A stretch of 64,000 nt of DNA from Paraburkholderia terricola (GTDB taxonomy: Bacteria > Pseudomonadota > Gammaproteobacteria > Burkholderiales > Burkholderiaceae), in the NCBI RefSeq assembly GCF_900142195.1, contig NZ_FRAB01000017.1, positions 62,001 to 126,000 of the forward strand, given 5' to 3'. Shown piece after piece: positions 28,220 through 37,684 of the stretch. The translations under genes and the position numbers were made by a program. Each line of letters starts with the position of its first letter. The first letter of the stretch is position 1. Under the pieces are notes generated by a model, which was not told the origin of the DNA, made no database searches, and was given only the letters and a program-made list of their open reading frames with translations.

Positions 28220-31081
28220 ATGATGAAGCAATTCCAGTCGAACTCTTATCTGTTCGGCGGCAATGCTCCGTACGTTGAAGAAATGTACGAAGCATATCTC
28301 GACAATCCGGCGTCAGTGCCCGAGAACTGGCGCAGCTATTTCGACGCGTTGCAGAACGTCCCTGCATCGGATGGCACCAGTGCCAACGACGTGGCCCACG
28401 GCCCGATCGTCGAATCGTTTGCTCAACGGGCCAAGGCCAACGCCTTCATCCCGCGCACGGCAACCGGTGGCGAAGATCTCGCCACTGCGCGAAAGCAAGT
28501 CTATGTGCAGTCCCTCATCGGCGCATATCGCTTCCTCGGCTCGCAATGGGCCAATCTCGATCCTCTGAAGCGCCGCGAACGTCCCGCGATCCCCGAACTT
28601 GAACCCGCGTTCTACGACTTCACCGAAGCCGACATGGACCAGGAGTTCAGCGCAACGAATCTGTATTTCGGATTCGAGCGCGCTTCGCTGCGCGAGATCG
28701 TCAAGGCATTGCGCGACACGTACTGCGGCACGATCGGCGCCGAGTACATGTACCTCAGCGATCCGGAACAGAAGCGCTGGTGGAAGGAGAAACTCGAGTC
28801 GATTCGCTCGACGCCGAACTTCTCCAACGAAAAGAAAAAGCACATCCTGAATCGCCTGACGGCCGCCGAAGGCCTCGAGCGCTTCCTGCACACCAAGTAC
28901 GTCGGCCAGAAACGCTTCTCGCTCGAAGGCGGCGAAAGCTTCATCGCGTCGATGGACGAAGTCGTGCGTCATGGCGGCGCCCGCGGCGTGCAGGAAATCG
29001 TCATCGGCATGGCTCACCGTGGCCGTCTGAACGTGCTGGTCAATACGCTCGGCAAGATGCCGGCCGATCTGTTCGCCGAATTCGAAGGCAAGCATGTCGA
29101 CGACCTGCCGGCCGGCGACGTGAAATACCACAAGGGTTTCTCGTCGGATATCTCGACCGACGGCGGCCCGGTTCACCTGTCGCTCGCGTTCAATCCGTCG
29201 CACCTCGAAATCGTCAACCCGGTGGTCGAAGGTTCGGCGAAGGCGCGCATGGATCGTCGCGGCGACGACAACGGCCTGCAAGTGCTGCCGGTGCAGATCC
29301 ACGGCGACGCGGCCTTCGCGGGCCAGGGCGTCGTGATGGAAACGCTGAACCTCGCGCAAACGCGTGGTTACGGCACGCACGGCACGCTGCATATCGTCAT
29401 CAACAACCAGATCGGTTTCACGACGTCGGACCCGCGCGATTCGCGCTCCACGTTGTACTGCTCGGACGTCGTCAAGATGATCGAGGCGCCGGTGCTGCAC
29501 GTGAACGGCGACGATCCGGAAGCGGTCGTGCTGGCCACACAGCTGGCCATCGACTTCCGGATGCAGTTCCACAAGGACGTCGTCGTCGACATCGTCTGCT
29601 TCCGCAAGCTCGGCCATAACGAGCAGGACACGCCGGCTGTCACGCAGCCGCTGATGTACAAGACGATCGCCAAGCATCCGGGCACGCGCGCGCTGTACGC
29701 TGAAAAGCTGACGCAGCAAGGCGTGATCACGGCGACCGACGCGGACGAATACGTCAAGGCTTACCGCAAGGCGATGGACGAAGGCCATCACACCGTCGAC
29801 CCGGTGCTCTCGAACTACAAGAGCAAGTACGCGGTGGATTGGGTGCCGTTCCTGAACCGCAAATGGACCGACGCAGCCGACACGGCCGTGCCGCTCGCCG
29901 AATTGAAGCGCCTCGCCGAGCGCATCACCACGATTCCCGAAAACTTCAAGGTTCACCCGCTGGTCGAGCGCGTCATCAATGACCGCCGCGCAATGGGCCG
30001 TGGCGAAGCGAAGCTCGACTGGGGCATGGGCGAACACCTCGCGTTCGCGTCGCTGGTCGCCTCGGGCTACGCCGTGCGCCTGACCGGTCAGGACTCGGGC
30101 CGCGGCACGTTCACGCACCGTCACGCGGTGCTGCACGATCAGAATCGCGAACGCTGGAACGACGGCACCTACGTGCCGCTGCAGAACATCGCCGAAGGTC
30201 AGGCGAAATTCACGGTGATCGACTCGGTGTTGTCGGAAGAAGCGGTGCTCGGCTTCGAATACGGCTACTCGACCGCTGAACCGAATACGTTCGTCGCATG
30301 GGAAGCGCAGTTCGGCGACTTCGTGAACGGCGCGCAAGTCGTGATCGACCAGTTCATCTCGTCGGGCGAGGTCAAGTGGGGCCGTGTGTCGGGCCTTACC
30401 ATGCTGCTGCCGCACGGCTACGAAGGCCAGGGTCCTGAGCACTCGTCGGCGCGGATCGAACGTTTCCTGCAACTGTGCGCGGACCACAACATGCAGGTCG
30501 TTCAGCCGACCACGCCGGCGCAGATTTTCCACCTGCTGCGCCGTCAGATGATCCGCCTGTTCCGCAAGCCGCTGATCGTCGCCACGCCGAAGTCGCTGCT
30601 GCGTCACAAGGAAGCCGTGTCGGATCTGTCGGAACTGGCCAACGGTTCGTTCCAGCCGGTAATCGGTGAGATCGATCAGGCCATCGACGCGAAGAAGGTC
30701 AAGCGCGTCGTGATTTGCTCGGGCCGCGTCTATTACGACCTGCTCGCGCATCGCCGTGAATCGAAGTCGAACGACGTCGCGATCATCCGCATCGAACAGC
30801 TCTATCCGTTCGCGCATAAGCAGTTCGAAGCGGAAATGAAGAAGTACGACAACGCGACCGAAGTGGTGTGGGTGCAGGACGAGCCGCAGAATCAGGGCCC
30901 GTGGTTCTACATCGAGCACCACCTGAAGGAAGGCATGAAGGACGGGCAGAAGCTGGCATACAGCGGTCGTCCGGCTTCGGCCTCGCCGGCAGTCGGCTAC
31001 TACGCGAAGCACTACGAGCAGCAGAAGGCGCTGGTCGAAGGCGCTTTCGGCCGCCTCAAGAGCGCGTCGATCGCTAAATAA
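28220..31081 (+). CDS. odhA: 2-oxoglutarate dehydrogenase E1 component
   Basis: Thiamine-diphosphate-dependent decarboxylase (EC 1.2.4.2), first enzyme of the 2-oxoglutarate dehydrogenase complex in the TCA cycle. The 953-residue protein has the N-terminal E2-binding segment (SYLFGGNAPYVEEMYEAYL), the E1 core with GMAHRGRLNVLVNTLGK and the ThDP-binding GDAAFAGQGVVMETLN, plus the transketolase-like pyrimidine domain (LTGQDSGRGTFTHRHAVLHD). AAAGGTGAG lies 8 bases before the ATG at 28220; the next codon is also ATG. Operon with odhB and lpd. Also called sucA. Confidence 0.97.
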   Translation: MMKQFQSNSYLFGGNAPYVEEMYEAYLDNPASVPENWRSYFDALQNVPASDGTSANDVAHGPIVESFAQRAKANAFIPRTATGGEDLATARKQVYVQSLIGAYRFLGSQWANLDPLKRRERPAIPELEPAFYDFTEADMDQEFSATNLYFGFERASLREIVKALRDTYCGTIGAEYMYLSDPEQKRWWKEKLESIRSTPNFSNEKKKHILNRLTAAEGLERFLHTKYVGQKRFSLEGGESFIASMDEVVRHGGARGVQEIVIGMAHRGRLNVLVNTLGKMPADLFAEFEGKHVDDLPAGDVKYHKGFSSDISTDGGPVHLSLAFNPSHLEIVNPVVEGSAKARMDRRGDDNGLQVLPVQIHGDAAFAGQGVVMETLNLAQTRGYGTHGTLHIVINNQIGFTTSDPRDSRSTLYCSDVVKMIEAPVLHVNGDDPEAVVLATQLAIDFRMQFHKDVVVDIVCFRKLGHNEQDTPAVTQPLMYKTIAKHPGTRALYAEKLTQQGVITATDADEYVKAYRKAMDEGHHTVDPVLSNYKSKYAVDWVPFLNRKWTDAADTAVPLAELKRLAERITTIPENFKVHPLVERVINDRRAMGRGEAKLDWGMGEHLAFASLVASGYAVRLTGQDSGRGTFTHRHAVLHDQNRERWNDGTYVPLQNIAEGQAKFTVIDSVLSEEAVLGFEYGYSTAEPNTFVAWEAQFGDFVNGAQVVIDQFISSGEVKWGRVSGLTMLLPHGYEGQGPEHSSARIERFLQLCADHNMQVVQPTTPAQIFHLLRRQMIRLFRKPLIVATPKSLLRHKEAVSDLSELANGSFQPVIGEIDQAIDAKKVKRVVICSGRVYYDLLAHRRESKSNDVAIIRIEQLYPFAHKQFEAEMKKYDNATEVVWVQDEPQNQGPWFYIEHHLKEGMKDGQKLAYSGRPASASPAVGYYAKHYEQQKALVEGAFGRLKSASIAK

Positions 31082-31096
31082 CGAAAACAGACGAAC

Positions 31097-31121
31097 CGGG
31101 AAAGCGCCACGCGCTTTCCCG
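31097..31121 (+). promoter_or_regulatory. Intercistronic hairpin odhA-odhB
   Basis: CGGGAAAGCGC (31097-31107) and GCGCTTTCCCG (31111-31121) form a perfect 11-base-pair stem with a three-base loop and no T-run. It is better explained as an mRNA-stabilising or processing element than as a terminator. Confidence 0.55.
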
Positions 31122-31232
31122 TGCCGCATCCAGTGACCATTGAGGGTTCATTCGCGGCAGACATGGTTCGCAGGCGGTCGTCGAGTCCATGGATCGCGCG
31201 CCGTCACCCGATACGTATTCAGGATATTCATA

Positions 31233-32504
31233 ATGGCTATTGTTGAAGTCAAGGTTCCCCAGCTTTCCGAGTCGGTTTCGGAAGCCACGATGCTGCAGTG
31301 GAAGAAGAAGCCCGGCGAGGCTGTGGCTCAAGACGAAATTCTCATCGAAATCGAGACCGACAAGGTCGTGCTCGAAGTGCCGGCACCCTCGGCCGGCGTG
31401 CTCGCGCAAGTCATCGCGAACGACGGCGACACCGTCACCGCCGATCAGGTCATCGCCAAGATCGACACCGAAGGCACGGCCGGCGCCGCTGCTGTCGAAG
31501 CCGAAGTCAAGCCGGCGCCTGTCGCCGCACCGGCTGCCGCACCGGCGGCTCAGGCCGCATCCGCAACGGGTGCGAACACAGCTGCTTCGCCGGCTGCCGG
31601 CAAGCTGATGGCCGAGAAGGGTCTGTCGTCCGGCGACGTCGCCGGCACGGGCCGCGACGGCCGCATCACCAAGGGCGACGTGCTGACCGCGGGCGCTCCC
31701 GCCGCCAAGGCCGCGGCACCGGCACCGGCCGCCGCACCGAAGGCTGCCAAGCCGTCGCTGCCGGACGTCAAGGCGCCGGCGTCGGCTGATCAATGGCTGA
31801 AAGACCGCCCGGAACAACGGGTGCCGATGTCGCGTCTGCGCGCGCGTATCGCCGAGCGTCTGCTCGAGTCGCAGCAAACCAACGCGATCCTCACCACGTT
31901 CAACGAAGTGAACATGGCGCCGGTGATGGACCTGCGCAACAAGTACAAGGACAAGTTCGAGAAGGAACATGGCGTGAAGCTCGGCTTCATGTCGTTCTTC
32001 GTGAAGGCGGCCGTTCACGCGCTGAAGAAGTTCCCGCTGGTGAATGCGTCGATCGACGGTAACGACATCGTCTATCACGGCTATTTCGACATCGGTATCG
32101 CTGTCGGTTCGCCGCGCGGTCTGGTGGTGCCGATCCTGCGCAACGCGGATCAGTTGAGCCTCGCGGAAATCGAGAAGAAGATCGCCGAATTCGGCCAGAA
32201 GGCGAAAGACGGCAAGCTGTCGATCGACGAAATGACCGGCGGTACGTTCTCGATCTCGAACGGCGGTGTGTTCGGTTCGATGCTGTCGACCCCGATCATC
32301 AACCCGCCGCAATCCGCGATTCTCGGCGTGCACGCCACCAAGGAACGCGCCGTGGTCGAAAACGGCCAGATCGTGATCCGTCCGATGAACTATCTGGCGC
32401 TGTCATACGACCACCGGATCATCGACGGCCGCGAAGCGGTGCTGTCCTTGGTCGCCATGAAGGACGCGCTGGAAGACCCGGCGCGCCTGCTGCTCGACCT
32501 GTAA
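31233..32504 (+). CDS. odhB: 2-oxoglutarate dehydrogenase E2, dihydrolipoamide succinyltransferase
   Basis: The core acyltransferase of the 2-oxoglutarate dehydrogenase complex (EC 2.3.1.61), 423 residues. It has one N-terminal lipoyl domain with lipoylated Lys44 in [11 protein letters not shown], an Ala/Pro-rich hinge, a peripheral-subunit-binding domain ([20 protein letters not shown]) and the catalytic domain ending [16 protein letters not shown], with the active-site His. The ATG at 31233 follows AGGAT; an open upstream frame from 31140 is not family-like. It lies 151 bases after odhA and 138 before lpd. Confidence 0.97.
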   Translation: MAIVEVKVPQLSESVSEATMLQWKKKPGEAVAQDEILIEIETDKVVLEVPAPSAGVLAQVIANDGDTVTADQVIAKIDTEGTAGAAAVEAEVKPAPVAAPAAAPAAQAASATGANTAASPAAGKLMAEKGLSSGDVAGTGRDGRITKGDVLTAGAPAAKAAAPAPAAAPKAAKPSLPDVKAPASADQWLKDRPEQRVPMSRLRARIAERLLESQQTNAILTTFNEVNMAPVMDLRNKYKDKFEKEHGVKLGFMSFFVKAAVHALKKFPLVNASIDGNDIVYHGYFDIGIAVGSPRGLVVPILRNADQLSLAEIEKKIAEFGQKAKDGKLSIDEMTGGTFSISNGGVFGSMLSTPIINPPQSAILGVHATKERAVVENGQIVIRPMNYLALSYDHRIIDGREAVLSLVAMKDALEDPARLLLDL

Positions 32505-32584
32505 AAGCCGCTCCGGCCGGCGCCGGTTGCCATTGCGCAAACTGGCGCCCTATAAGCATCACGTCTTTCGCATTCCGCAGTACA

Positions 32585-32624
32585 GGAACAGGGCGCGCCA
32601 CGAAACGTGGCCGCGCGCCGTTCC
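32585..32624 (+). promoter_or_regulatory. Intercistronic hairpin odhB-lpd
   Basis: GGAAC, GGCGCG and CCAC pair with GTGG, CGCGCC and GTTCC across small bulges and a GAAAC loop. There is no T-run. It lies 18 bases ahead of the lpd start and may tune expression or stability. Confidence 0.4.
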
Positions 32625-32642
32625 GTCATAAAAAGGATTGTC

Positions 32643-34073
32643 ATGTCCAAAGAATTTGACGTCGTCGTGATCGGCGCAGGCCCCGGCGGCTATATCGCTG
32701 CAATTCGCGCCGCACAGCTCGGCAAGACGGTTGCATGTATCGAAAAATGGAAGAACCCGGCCGGCGCGCTGAAGCTCGGCGGCACGTGTCTGAACGTAGG
32801 CTGCATTCCGTCGAAGGCGCTGCTCGCCTCGTCGGAGGAATTTGAAAACGCGCAGCACCATCTCGCCGATCACGGCATCAACGTGTCGGACGTGAAGATC
32901 GACATCACGAAGATGCTGGCCCGCAAGGAAGGCATCGTCGAGAAGATGACGAAGGGTATCGAATTCCTGTTCCGCAAGAACAAGATCACGTGGCTCAAAG
33001 GTCACGGCAAGTTCACCGGCAGGACGGACGCCGGCGTGCAGATCGAAGTGAGCGGCGAAGGCGAAACCGAAGTGGTCACGGCGAAGAACGTGATCATCGC
33101 GACGGGCTCGAAGGCGCGTCATCTGCCGAACGTGCCGGTCGACAACAAGATCGTGTCGGACAACGAAGGCGCCTTGAGCTTCGACACGGCACCGAAGAAG
33201 CTGGCCGTGATCGGCGCGGGCGTGATCGGTCTGGAACTGGGTTCGGTGTGGCGCCGTCTCGGCGCGGAAGTGACCGTGCTCGAAGCGCTGCCGGAATTCC
33301 TCGGCGCCGCCGACCAGGCGCTCGCGAAAGAAGCCGCCAAGCAGTTCAAGAAGCAGGGTCTCGACATTCACGTCGGCGTGAAGGTCGGCGAAGTGAAGAC
33401 CACCGCGAACAGCGTCACGATCGCTTACACGGACAAGGACGGCAACGCGCAAACGCTCGAAGCCGACCGCTTGATCGTGTCGATCGGCCGCGTGCCGAAC
33501 ACCGACAACCTCGGTCTCGAAGCCATCGGCCTGAAGGCCAACGAACGCGGCTTCATCGACGTAGACGATCACTGCGCGACCGCGGTGCCGAGCGTGTACG
33601 CAATCGGCGACGTGGTGCGTGGCCCGATGCTCGCGCACAAGGCCGAGGACGAAGGCGTGCTGGTCGCGGAAATCATCGACGGTCAGAAGCCGCACATCGA
33701 CTACAACTGCGTTCCGTGGGTCATCTACACCGAACCGGAAATCGCATGGGTCGGCAAGACGGAGCAGCAACTGAAGGCGGAAGGCCGCGAGATCAAGACG
33801 GGTCAGTTCCCGTTCATGGCGAACGGCCGCGCGCTCGGCATCAACAAGGCGGATGGTTTCGTCAAGATGATCGCCGACGCGAAGACCGACGAACTGCTCG
33901 GCGTGCACATCATTTCGGCGAATGCGTCGGACCTGATCGCGGAAGCCGTCGTGGCAATGGAGTTCAAGGCGGCGTCGGAAGATCTCGGCCGTATTTGCCA
34001 TCCGCACCCGTCGCTGTCGGAAGTCATGCGCGAGGCGGCGCTGGCCGTCGACAAGCGCGCGCTGAACATGTAA
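32643..34073 (+). CDS. lpdA: Dihydrolipoamide dehydrogenase (E3)
   Basis: FAD-dependent E3 component (EC 1.8.1.4) that reoxidises lipoamide and makes NADH. The 476-residue protein shows the FAD Rossmann motif [19 protein letters not shown], redox cysteines C49 and C54 in [13 protein letters not shown], the NAD motif [30 protein letters not shown], and the C-terminal dimerisation domain with [15 protein letters not shown] holding the catalytic His-Glu pair. Third gene of the odh operon, so it most likely serves the 2-oxoglutarate complex. Confidence 0.97.
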   Translation: MSKEFDVVVIGAGPGGYIAAIRAAQLGKTVACIEKWKNPAGALKLGGTCLNVGCIPSKALLASSEEFENAQHHLADHGINVSDVKIDITKMLARKEGIVEKMTKGIEFLFRKNKITWLKGHGKFTGRTDAGVQIEVSGEGETEVVTAKNVIIATGSKARHLPNVPVDNKIVSDNEGALSFDTAPKKLAVIGAGVIGLELGSVWRRLGAEVTVLEALPEFLGAADQALAKEAAKQFKKQGLDIHVGVKVGEVKTTANSVTIAYTDKDGNAQTLEADRLIVSIGRVPNTDNLGLEAIGLKANERGFIDVDDHCATAVPSVYAIGDVVRGPMLAHKAEDEGVLVAEIIDGQKPHIDYNCVPWVIYTEPEIAWVGKTEQQLKAEGREIKTGQFPFMANGRALGINKADGFVKMIADAKTDELLGVHIISANASDLIAEAVVAMEFKAASEDLGRICHPHPSLSEVMREAALAVDKRALNM

Positions 34074-34116
34074 TGACGCGCACGCCTGACTGATCGCAGC
34101 ACTTTCGCATCACCAC

Positions 34117-34154
34117 AAAGGCGGGCGGGTTCAATCCCTCCCGCCTTTCTTTTT
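34117..34154 (+). terminator. Intrinsic terminator after lpdA
   Basis: AAAGGCGGG and inner GGG pair with CCC and CCCGCCTTT around TTCAAT, followed by CTTTTT. It separates the odh operon from zapE, whose start is 12 bases further on. Confidence 0.8.
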
Positions 34155-34165
34155 GCAGCAACACA

Positions 34166-35263
34166 ATGAACGTCACCGAATACTACGAAAAAGAACTGCA
34201 GACGCGGGGTTATCAATCGGACCCGGCGCAGCGCGCGGCGGTCGACCGTCTGCAACGGTGCTACGAAGAGTGGGTCGAATACAAATCGCGCCGCTCCAAT
34301 GCGTTCAAGAAACTGATCATCCACCCGGACCGGCCGCGCGGCGTGTACATGTGGGGCGGCGTGGGGCGGGGCAAGAGCTTCCTCATGGACAGCTTCTACA
34401 TGATCGTGCCGGTGCAGCGCAAAACGCGGCTGCATTTCCACGAGTTCATGCGCGAGGTGCATCGCGAACTGGAAGAACTGAAGGGTCGGGCCGATCCGCT
34501 CGACGAACTCGCGCTTCGTATCGCCAAGCGCTACCGGCTGATCTGTTTCGACGAATTCCACGTGTCCGACATTGCCGATGCGATGATCCTGTACCGTCTG
34601 CTCGACAAGCTGTTCGAGAACGGCGTGCAGTTCGTGATGACGTCCAATTACGCGCCGGACACGTTGTATCCGGATGGCCTGCACCGTGATCGCATGCTGC
34701 CGGCGATCGAACTGATCAAGGAGAAGGTCGACGTGATCAACGTCGACGCCGGCGTCGACTACCGGCAACGCACGCTGGCTCAGGTCGAGGTGTATCACAC
34801 GCCGCTCGGCGCGGCCGCCGACAAGGCGTTGCGCGACGCTTTCGCGCGTCTCGCCGCCGTGCCTGACGAGAGCCCGATTCTGCACATCGAAAAACGCGAG
34901 CTGAAAGCGCTGCGCCGCGCGGACGGTGTCGTGTGGTTCGATTTCGCCACGCTATGCGGCGGGCCGCGCTCGCAGAACGATTACCTCGAGCTGGCGAGCC
35001 GCTTTCACGCGGTGATTCTCTCCGGCGTGCCGCAGATGTCGGCGCGCATGGCCTCGGAGGCGCGCCGTTTCACCTGGCTGATCGACGTGTTCTACGACCA
35101 CAAGGTCAAGCTGTTGATGTCCGCCGCGGTGCCGGCCGAGCAGTTGTACGTCGACGGACCGATGGCTAACGAATTTACGCGCACGGTGTCGCGCATCGTC
35201 GAAATGCAGTCGAAGGAGTATCTCGACGCGCCGCGCCGGATCGTCGATACGTCGTTGACCTGA
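34166..35263 (+). CDS. zapE: ZapE/AFG1-family ATPase
   Basis: A 365-residue AAA+-like ATPase. In E. coli ZapE binds the Z-ring and acts in cell division; mitochondrial AFG1 helps protein quality control. Walker A is GGVGRGKS (64-71), Walker B is LICFDEFH, with the family segments RGVYMW, LHFHEFMREVHREL and FVMTSNYAPDTLYPDGLHRD. Length is typical. It follows odhA-odhB-lpd directly, the conserved order in beta-proteobacteria, but a terminator lies between. Confidence 0.93.
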   Translation: MNVTEYYEKELQTRGYQSDPAQRAAVDRLQRCYEEWVEYKSRRSNAFKKLIIHPDRPRGVYMWGGVGRGKSFLMDSFYMIVPVQRKTRLHFHEFMREVHRELEELKGRADPLDELALRIAKRYRLICFDEFHVSDIADAMILYRLLDKLFENGVQFVMTSNYAPDTLYPDGLHRDRMLPAIELIKEKVDVINVDAGVDYRQRTLAQVEVYHTPLGAAADKALRDAFARLAAVPDESPILHIEKRELKALRRADGVVWFDFATLCGGPRSQNDYLELASRFHAVILSGVPQMSARMASEARRFTWLIDVFYDHKVKLLMSAAVPAEQLYVDGPMANEFTRTVSRIVEMQSKEYLDAPRRIVDTSLT

Positions 35264-35342
35264 AGCGCTGCCGGGAACGGGCCGTGATGCTTTCGCGATA
35301 GATCACGATCCGCTACGCGAATACACGCGGTCCGGCGGCGTA

Positions 35343-35370
35343 TTTTCAAGATTCGGACTCGTCTTATATT
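35343..35370 (+). promoter_or_regulatory. Candidate promoter of the second DUF4096 gene
   Basis: TTTTCA (35343-35348), a 16-base spacer and TATATT (35365-35370), about 50 bases upstream of the ATG at 35424. Confidence 0.35.
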
Positions 35371-35423
35371 CCCTCACCGGACGACTGGATATCTTTTGTC
35401 GTGATTCTGACAAAGGAGAAATC

Positions 35424-35879
35424 ATGAATCCGTACCGTGACATCAATGACGAAGAATGGCAACGCGTCGCACCGTTGTTGCCCGAGCTGCGTCCGCGTTC
35501 CGAACTGCGCGGCCGGCCGCTTGCCAATACCCGTTCCGTGCTCAATGGCGTGCTGTGGGTGATGTACAGCGGCGCTACCTGGTCCGCCATGCCGCGCAAA
35601 TACCCGTCCTACCAAACCTGCCATCGTCGCTTCAAGGCCTGGCACGAATCCGGCGTCCTCAAACGTGTAATGGAGCAACTGTTCGGCGCGGCAAGCGAAG
35701 AACTCTGCAATTTGATGGAAGCCCGCATGCGTACCCACGCGAGCGCGGAACAGAAGAGCGTTGAAGCACAAGAGGCTACGACCCAGATTGCGGCCCCCGC
35801 GGGGTACAGTCCGGCACCGTCCAAACCACAGCCGTCCTCGCCGTTCGCGTATGCGTCGCCCTTCAAGCACGCTGCATGA
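35424..35879 (+). CDS. Second orphan DUF4096 protein (transposase N-terminal domain)
   Basis: A 151-residue protein whose first 90 residues match the N-terminal domain of IS5-type transposases: DINDEEWQRVAPLLPEL, GRPLANTRSVLNGVLWVMYSG, WSAMPRKYPSYQTCHRRF. No DDE domain follows; the rest is a helical stretch and an Ala/Pro/Ser tail. It has its own strong AAAGGAG ribosome binding site, a candidate promoter and a terminator, and no terminal repeats are visible. This looks like a free-standing gene rather than a broken IS. Function unknown; DNA binding is the reasonable guess. Confidence 0.78.
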   Translation: MNPYRDINDEEWQRVAPLLPELRPRSELRGRPLANTRSVLNGVLWVMYSGATWSAMPRKYPSYQTCHRRFKAWHESGVLKRVMEQLFGAASEELCNLMEARMRTHASAEQKSVEAQEATTQIAAPAGYSPAPSKPQPSSPFAYASPFKHAA

Positions 35880-35908
35880 CAACTACACCTAGCCGATTTC
35901 AGGCACAA

Positions 35909-35950
35909 AAAACGGCCGAACGATAATGATCGTCGGCCGTTTTCTTTTCT
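35909..35950. terminator. Bidirectional intrinsic terminator
   Basis: AAAACGGCCGA (35911-35921) pairs with TCGGCCGTTTT (35935-35945), extended by CGAT/ATCG, with A-runs left and T-runs right. It lies between the convergent DUF4096 and DUF2147 genes. Confidence 0.85.
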
Positions 35951-36045
35951 ATCGGGGCTGCGGCACGTAGGCGGCTCCAACGTCCAACTGGCTGCCAATC
36001 CGTCTTAACAGGCGATCAGGCGTCGGCGCCTGGATTGTCCGTGGG

Positions 36046-36531
36046 CTATTGCTGACGTACCCAGGTCTGCGAGCGGCCCAGCAGCGAAACGCCGATATAG
36101 CCGCGCACCACCAACTTGTTCCCGCCATCTTCCAGGTGCATCTTGCACTTGTAGACCTTGCCGTTTTCCGGATCGAGAATCTGGCCGTGGTCCCAGCCGT
36201 CGCCGTCCTTTTTCATATCGTTGATGATCGTCATGCCGAGAATCGGCTGATCCTTGCGCGCGTCCGTGCATGCGGTGCACCGGCGACCCGGCTGGTCGTT
36301 CGGGCCTAGTCCCTTGATCACCTTGCCGTTGAGCGAACCGTCGCCGTCCCGAGCGATCTGCACGAGCGCTTTGGGCTGACCGGTGTGATCGTCGATGGTT
36401 TGCCAGGTGCCGACCGGGCTGTCGGTCTGCGCCATTGCCGTGACGGCGCCGGCGAGCAGTACGCCGGCGAGCGCTGCATGCCTGGCTGCGCGAAGCGCGA
36501 TTGCACGGGTGCGTTGGGTGAACTGCGTCAT
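36046..36531 (-). CDS. DUF2147 exported protein
   Basis: A 161-residue protein with a Sec signal peptide (AALAGVLLAGAVTAMAQ, cleavage near AMA-Q) followed by a DUF2147 domain: SPVGTWQTIDDHTGQPKALV, GKVIKGLGPN, a CTAC pair and GWDHGQILDPENGKVYKC. Family members are small periplasmic lipocalin-like beta-barrels of unknown role. A GGAGG Shine-Dalgarno sequence precedes the ATG. It stands alone on the minus strand. Confidence 0.88.
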   Translation of the reverse strand: MTQFTQRTRAIALRAARHAALAGVLLAGAVTAMAQTDSPVGTWQTIDDHTGQPKALVQIARDGDGSLNGKVIKGLGPNDQPGRRCTACTDARKDQPILGMTIINDMKKDGDGWDHGQILDPENGKVYKCKMHLEDGGNKLVVRGYIGVSLLGRSQTWVRQQ

Positions 36532-36789
36532 TGTCTTCCTCCTTGATAAAAGACGGCGCGATCATGAGCGCGCGGCGTGATTGGCATCTCGGGCGGACTT
36601 GAGTCACTCGCCGCCGTGATGCCTGATATGGCGCCTGGGTTCTTGCTTCAGGGGTATTGACTTGCCACTTGCAACTCTCGACTCGCGGCTTGCACGCCGC
36701 CGGCCGAAAGCGTTTGCGCAGAATACGTGAAAGCGCGTGCGTCGTTTGATAGTGGAACCTCTAATTAGCACGCCGCGCCGTGCGCATCG

Positions 36790-37505
36790 ATTCAGCTGGT
36801 ACGAGAAGGTCGCGTTGATGCGCGGGCTGCGCGATGCGCCTTCCAAGGACGCGTCGCCGATCGCTTTGGCCACTGCAAGATCGAGGCTGTAATACTTCGC
36901 GTCCGAGATCCTGAAACCGAGCGTAATCGACGCAAGCCTCGACGGCGAAGTGGTACCCGCATGTACACCCAACACGCGCCTTGTCGAACGAAACATAGGG
37001 CGTGAATGTGCACCGATACGTGAAGCTCGGCGTGAACGAACGGTTGCCTGCGAACATCGCTCCCAATCGGAATCGCCTGACGCTTCGCCCGGTTGACGGT
37101 CTTGCGCAAAACGCTGCGCGCCGAACGACATCTGTTCAAAGGTCGCGAGCGGGACCGCGCTGTATTGACCGGTGAGTGCGATGGCGGTGCCGATTTTCAG
37201 CGGCCACTCGTTGGTTAGCGAAAAGCTTGCACCTGTACGCACGAAGTTGATCGACGCCGGATTGATGACCCGGCAAGTCCGGAACGTTCCAGTCGTCGGA
37301 TTTCGACGCCCTCGGAATATCGAGCGCCTTCGTCACATTGAAACTCGCACGGCGCACTTGACCCGTTCGCACGCTGATGTAGTCGGCCTGCAATTGCATC
37401 GCCCGCGCTCGGGCGCAGCAGCCAGCCGATGCCGGCCGAAAGCGCCGCGCAAGCGTGGGTGGACCGCGGCAAATGGGACATGGCGGAGCCCAACCGCGTG
37501 CCTGC
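36790..37505 (-). pseudogene. Decayed TpsB (ShlB/FhaC/HecB-type) outer-membrane transporter, C-terminal barrel
   Basis: Two-partner secretion transporter remnant, broken by frameshifts. In order on the minus strand: LSAGIGWLLRP (about 37439-37410), a strand ISVRTGQVRRASFNVTKALD in another frame, then SFSLTNEWPLKIGTAIALTG and QMSFGAQRFAQ with PGEASGD, matching the conserved G-R-G-Y...GE/SGD segment. The frame then shifts for LTPYVSFDKARVG-like strands (NRSFTPSFTYRCTFTPYVSF, near 37066-36960) and shifts back for YYSLDLAVAKAIG and the C-terminal strand RINATFSYQLN. The POTRA domains, signal peptide and TpsA partner are missing. The identification rests on motif order, not a search. Confidence 0.65.
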
Positions 37506-37637
37506 GCCGCTCGACGCAACGGCTGACGCCGCCAGGATACAGCGCTCAATCTGGGCATCAGCCGCAAGATGTTGTGGGGAAAAATCCGCAAGTACCAAAT
37601 TTTTGACGAAGAGCCCGAAACACGCGAAACTGAGTAA
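37500..37637 (+). pseudogene. Remnant of a Fis-type helix-turn-helix (sigma-54 activator C-terminus)
   Basis: On the plus strand the codons ending at the TAA of 37635-37637 read ALNLGISRKMLWGKIRKYQI, which matches the Fis-type C-terminal HTH of NtrC-family activators (compare LGISRxTLWxKxKxxGI). A stop at 37524 and a frameshift near 37530 interrupt the preceding ATADAAR part, and no AAA+ domain remains. The fragment abuts the TpsB remnant tail-to-front, so the junction may be an old deletion. Confidence 0.55.
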
Positions 37638-37684
37638 TAATGAGACGGTTGTACTAAAACAAAAACTGTTTAAGCAGGATTTAC

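Noticed and set aside
28313..31129. 938-residue open frame antisense to odhA
   Set aside because: Composition is that of a shadow frame in a codon-biased gene; the sense strand encodes a clear 2-oxoglutarate dehydrogenase.
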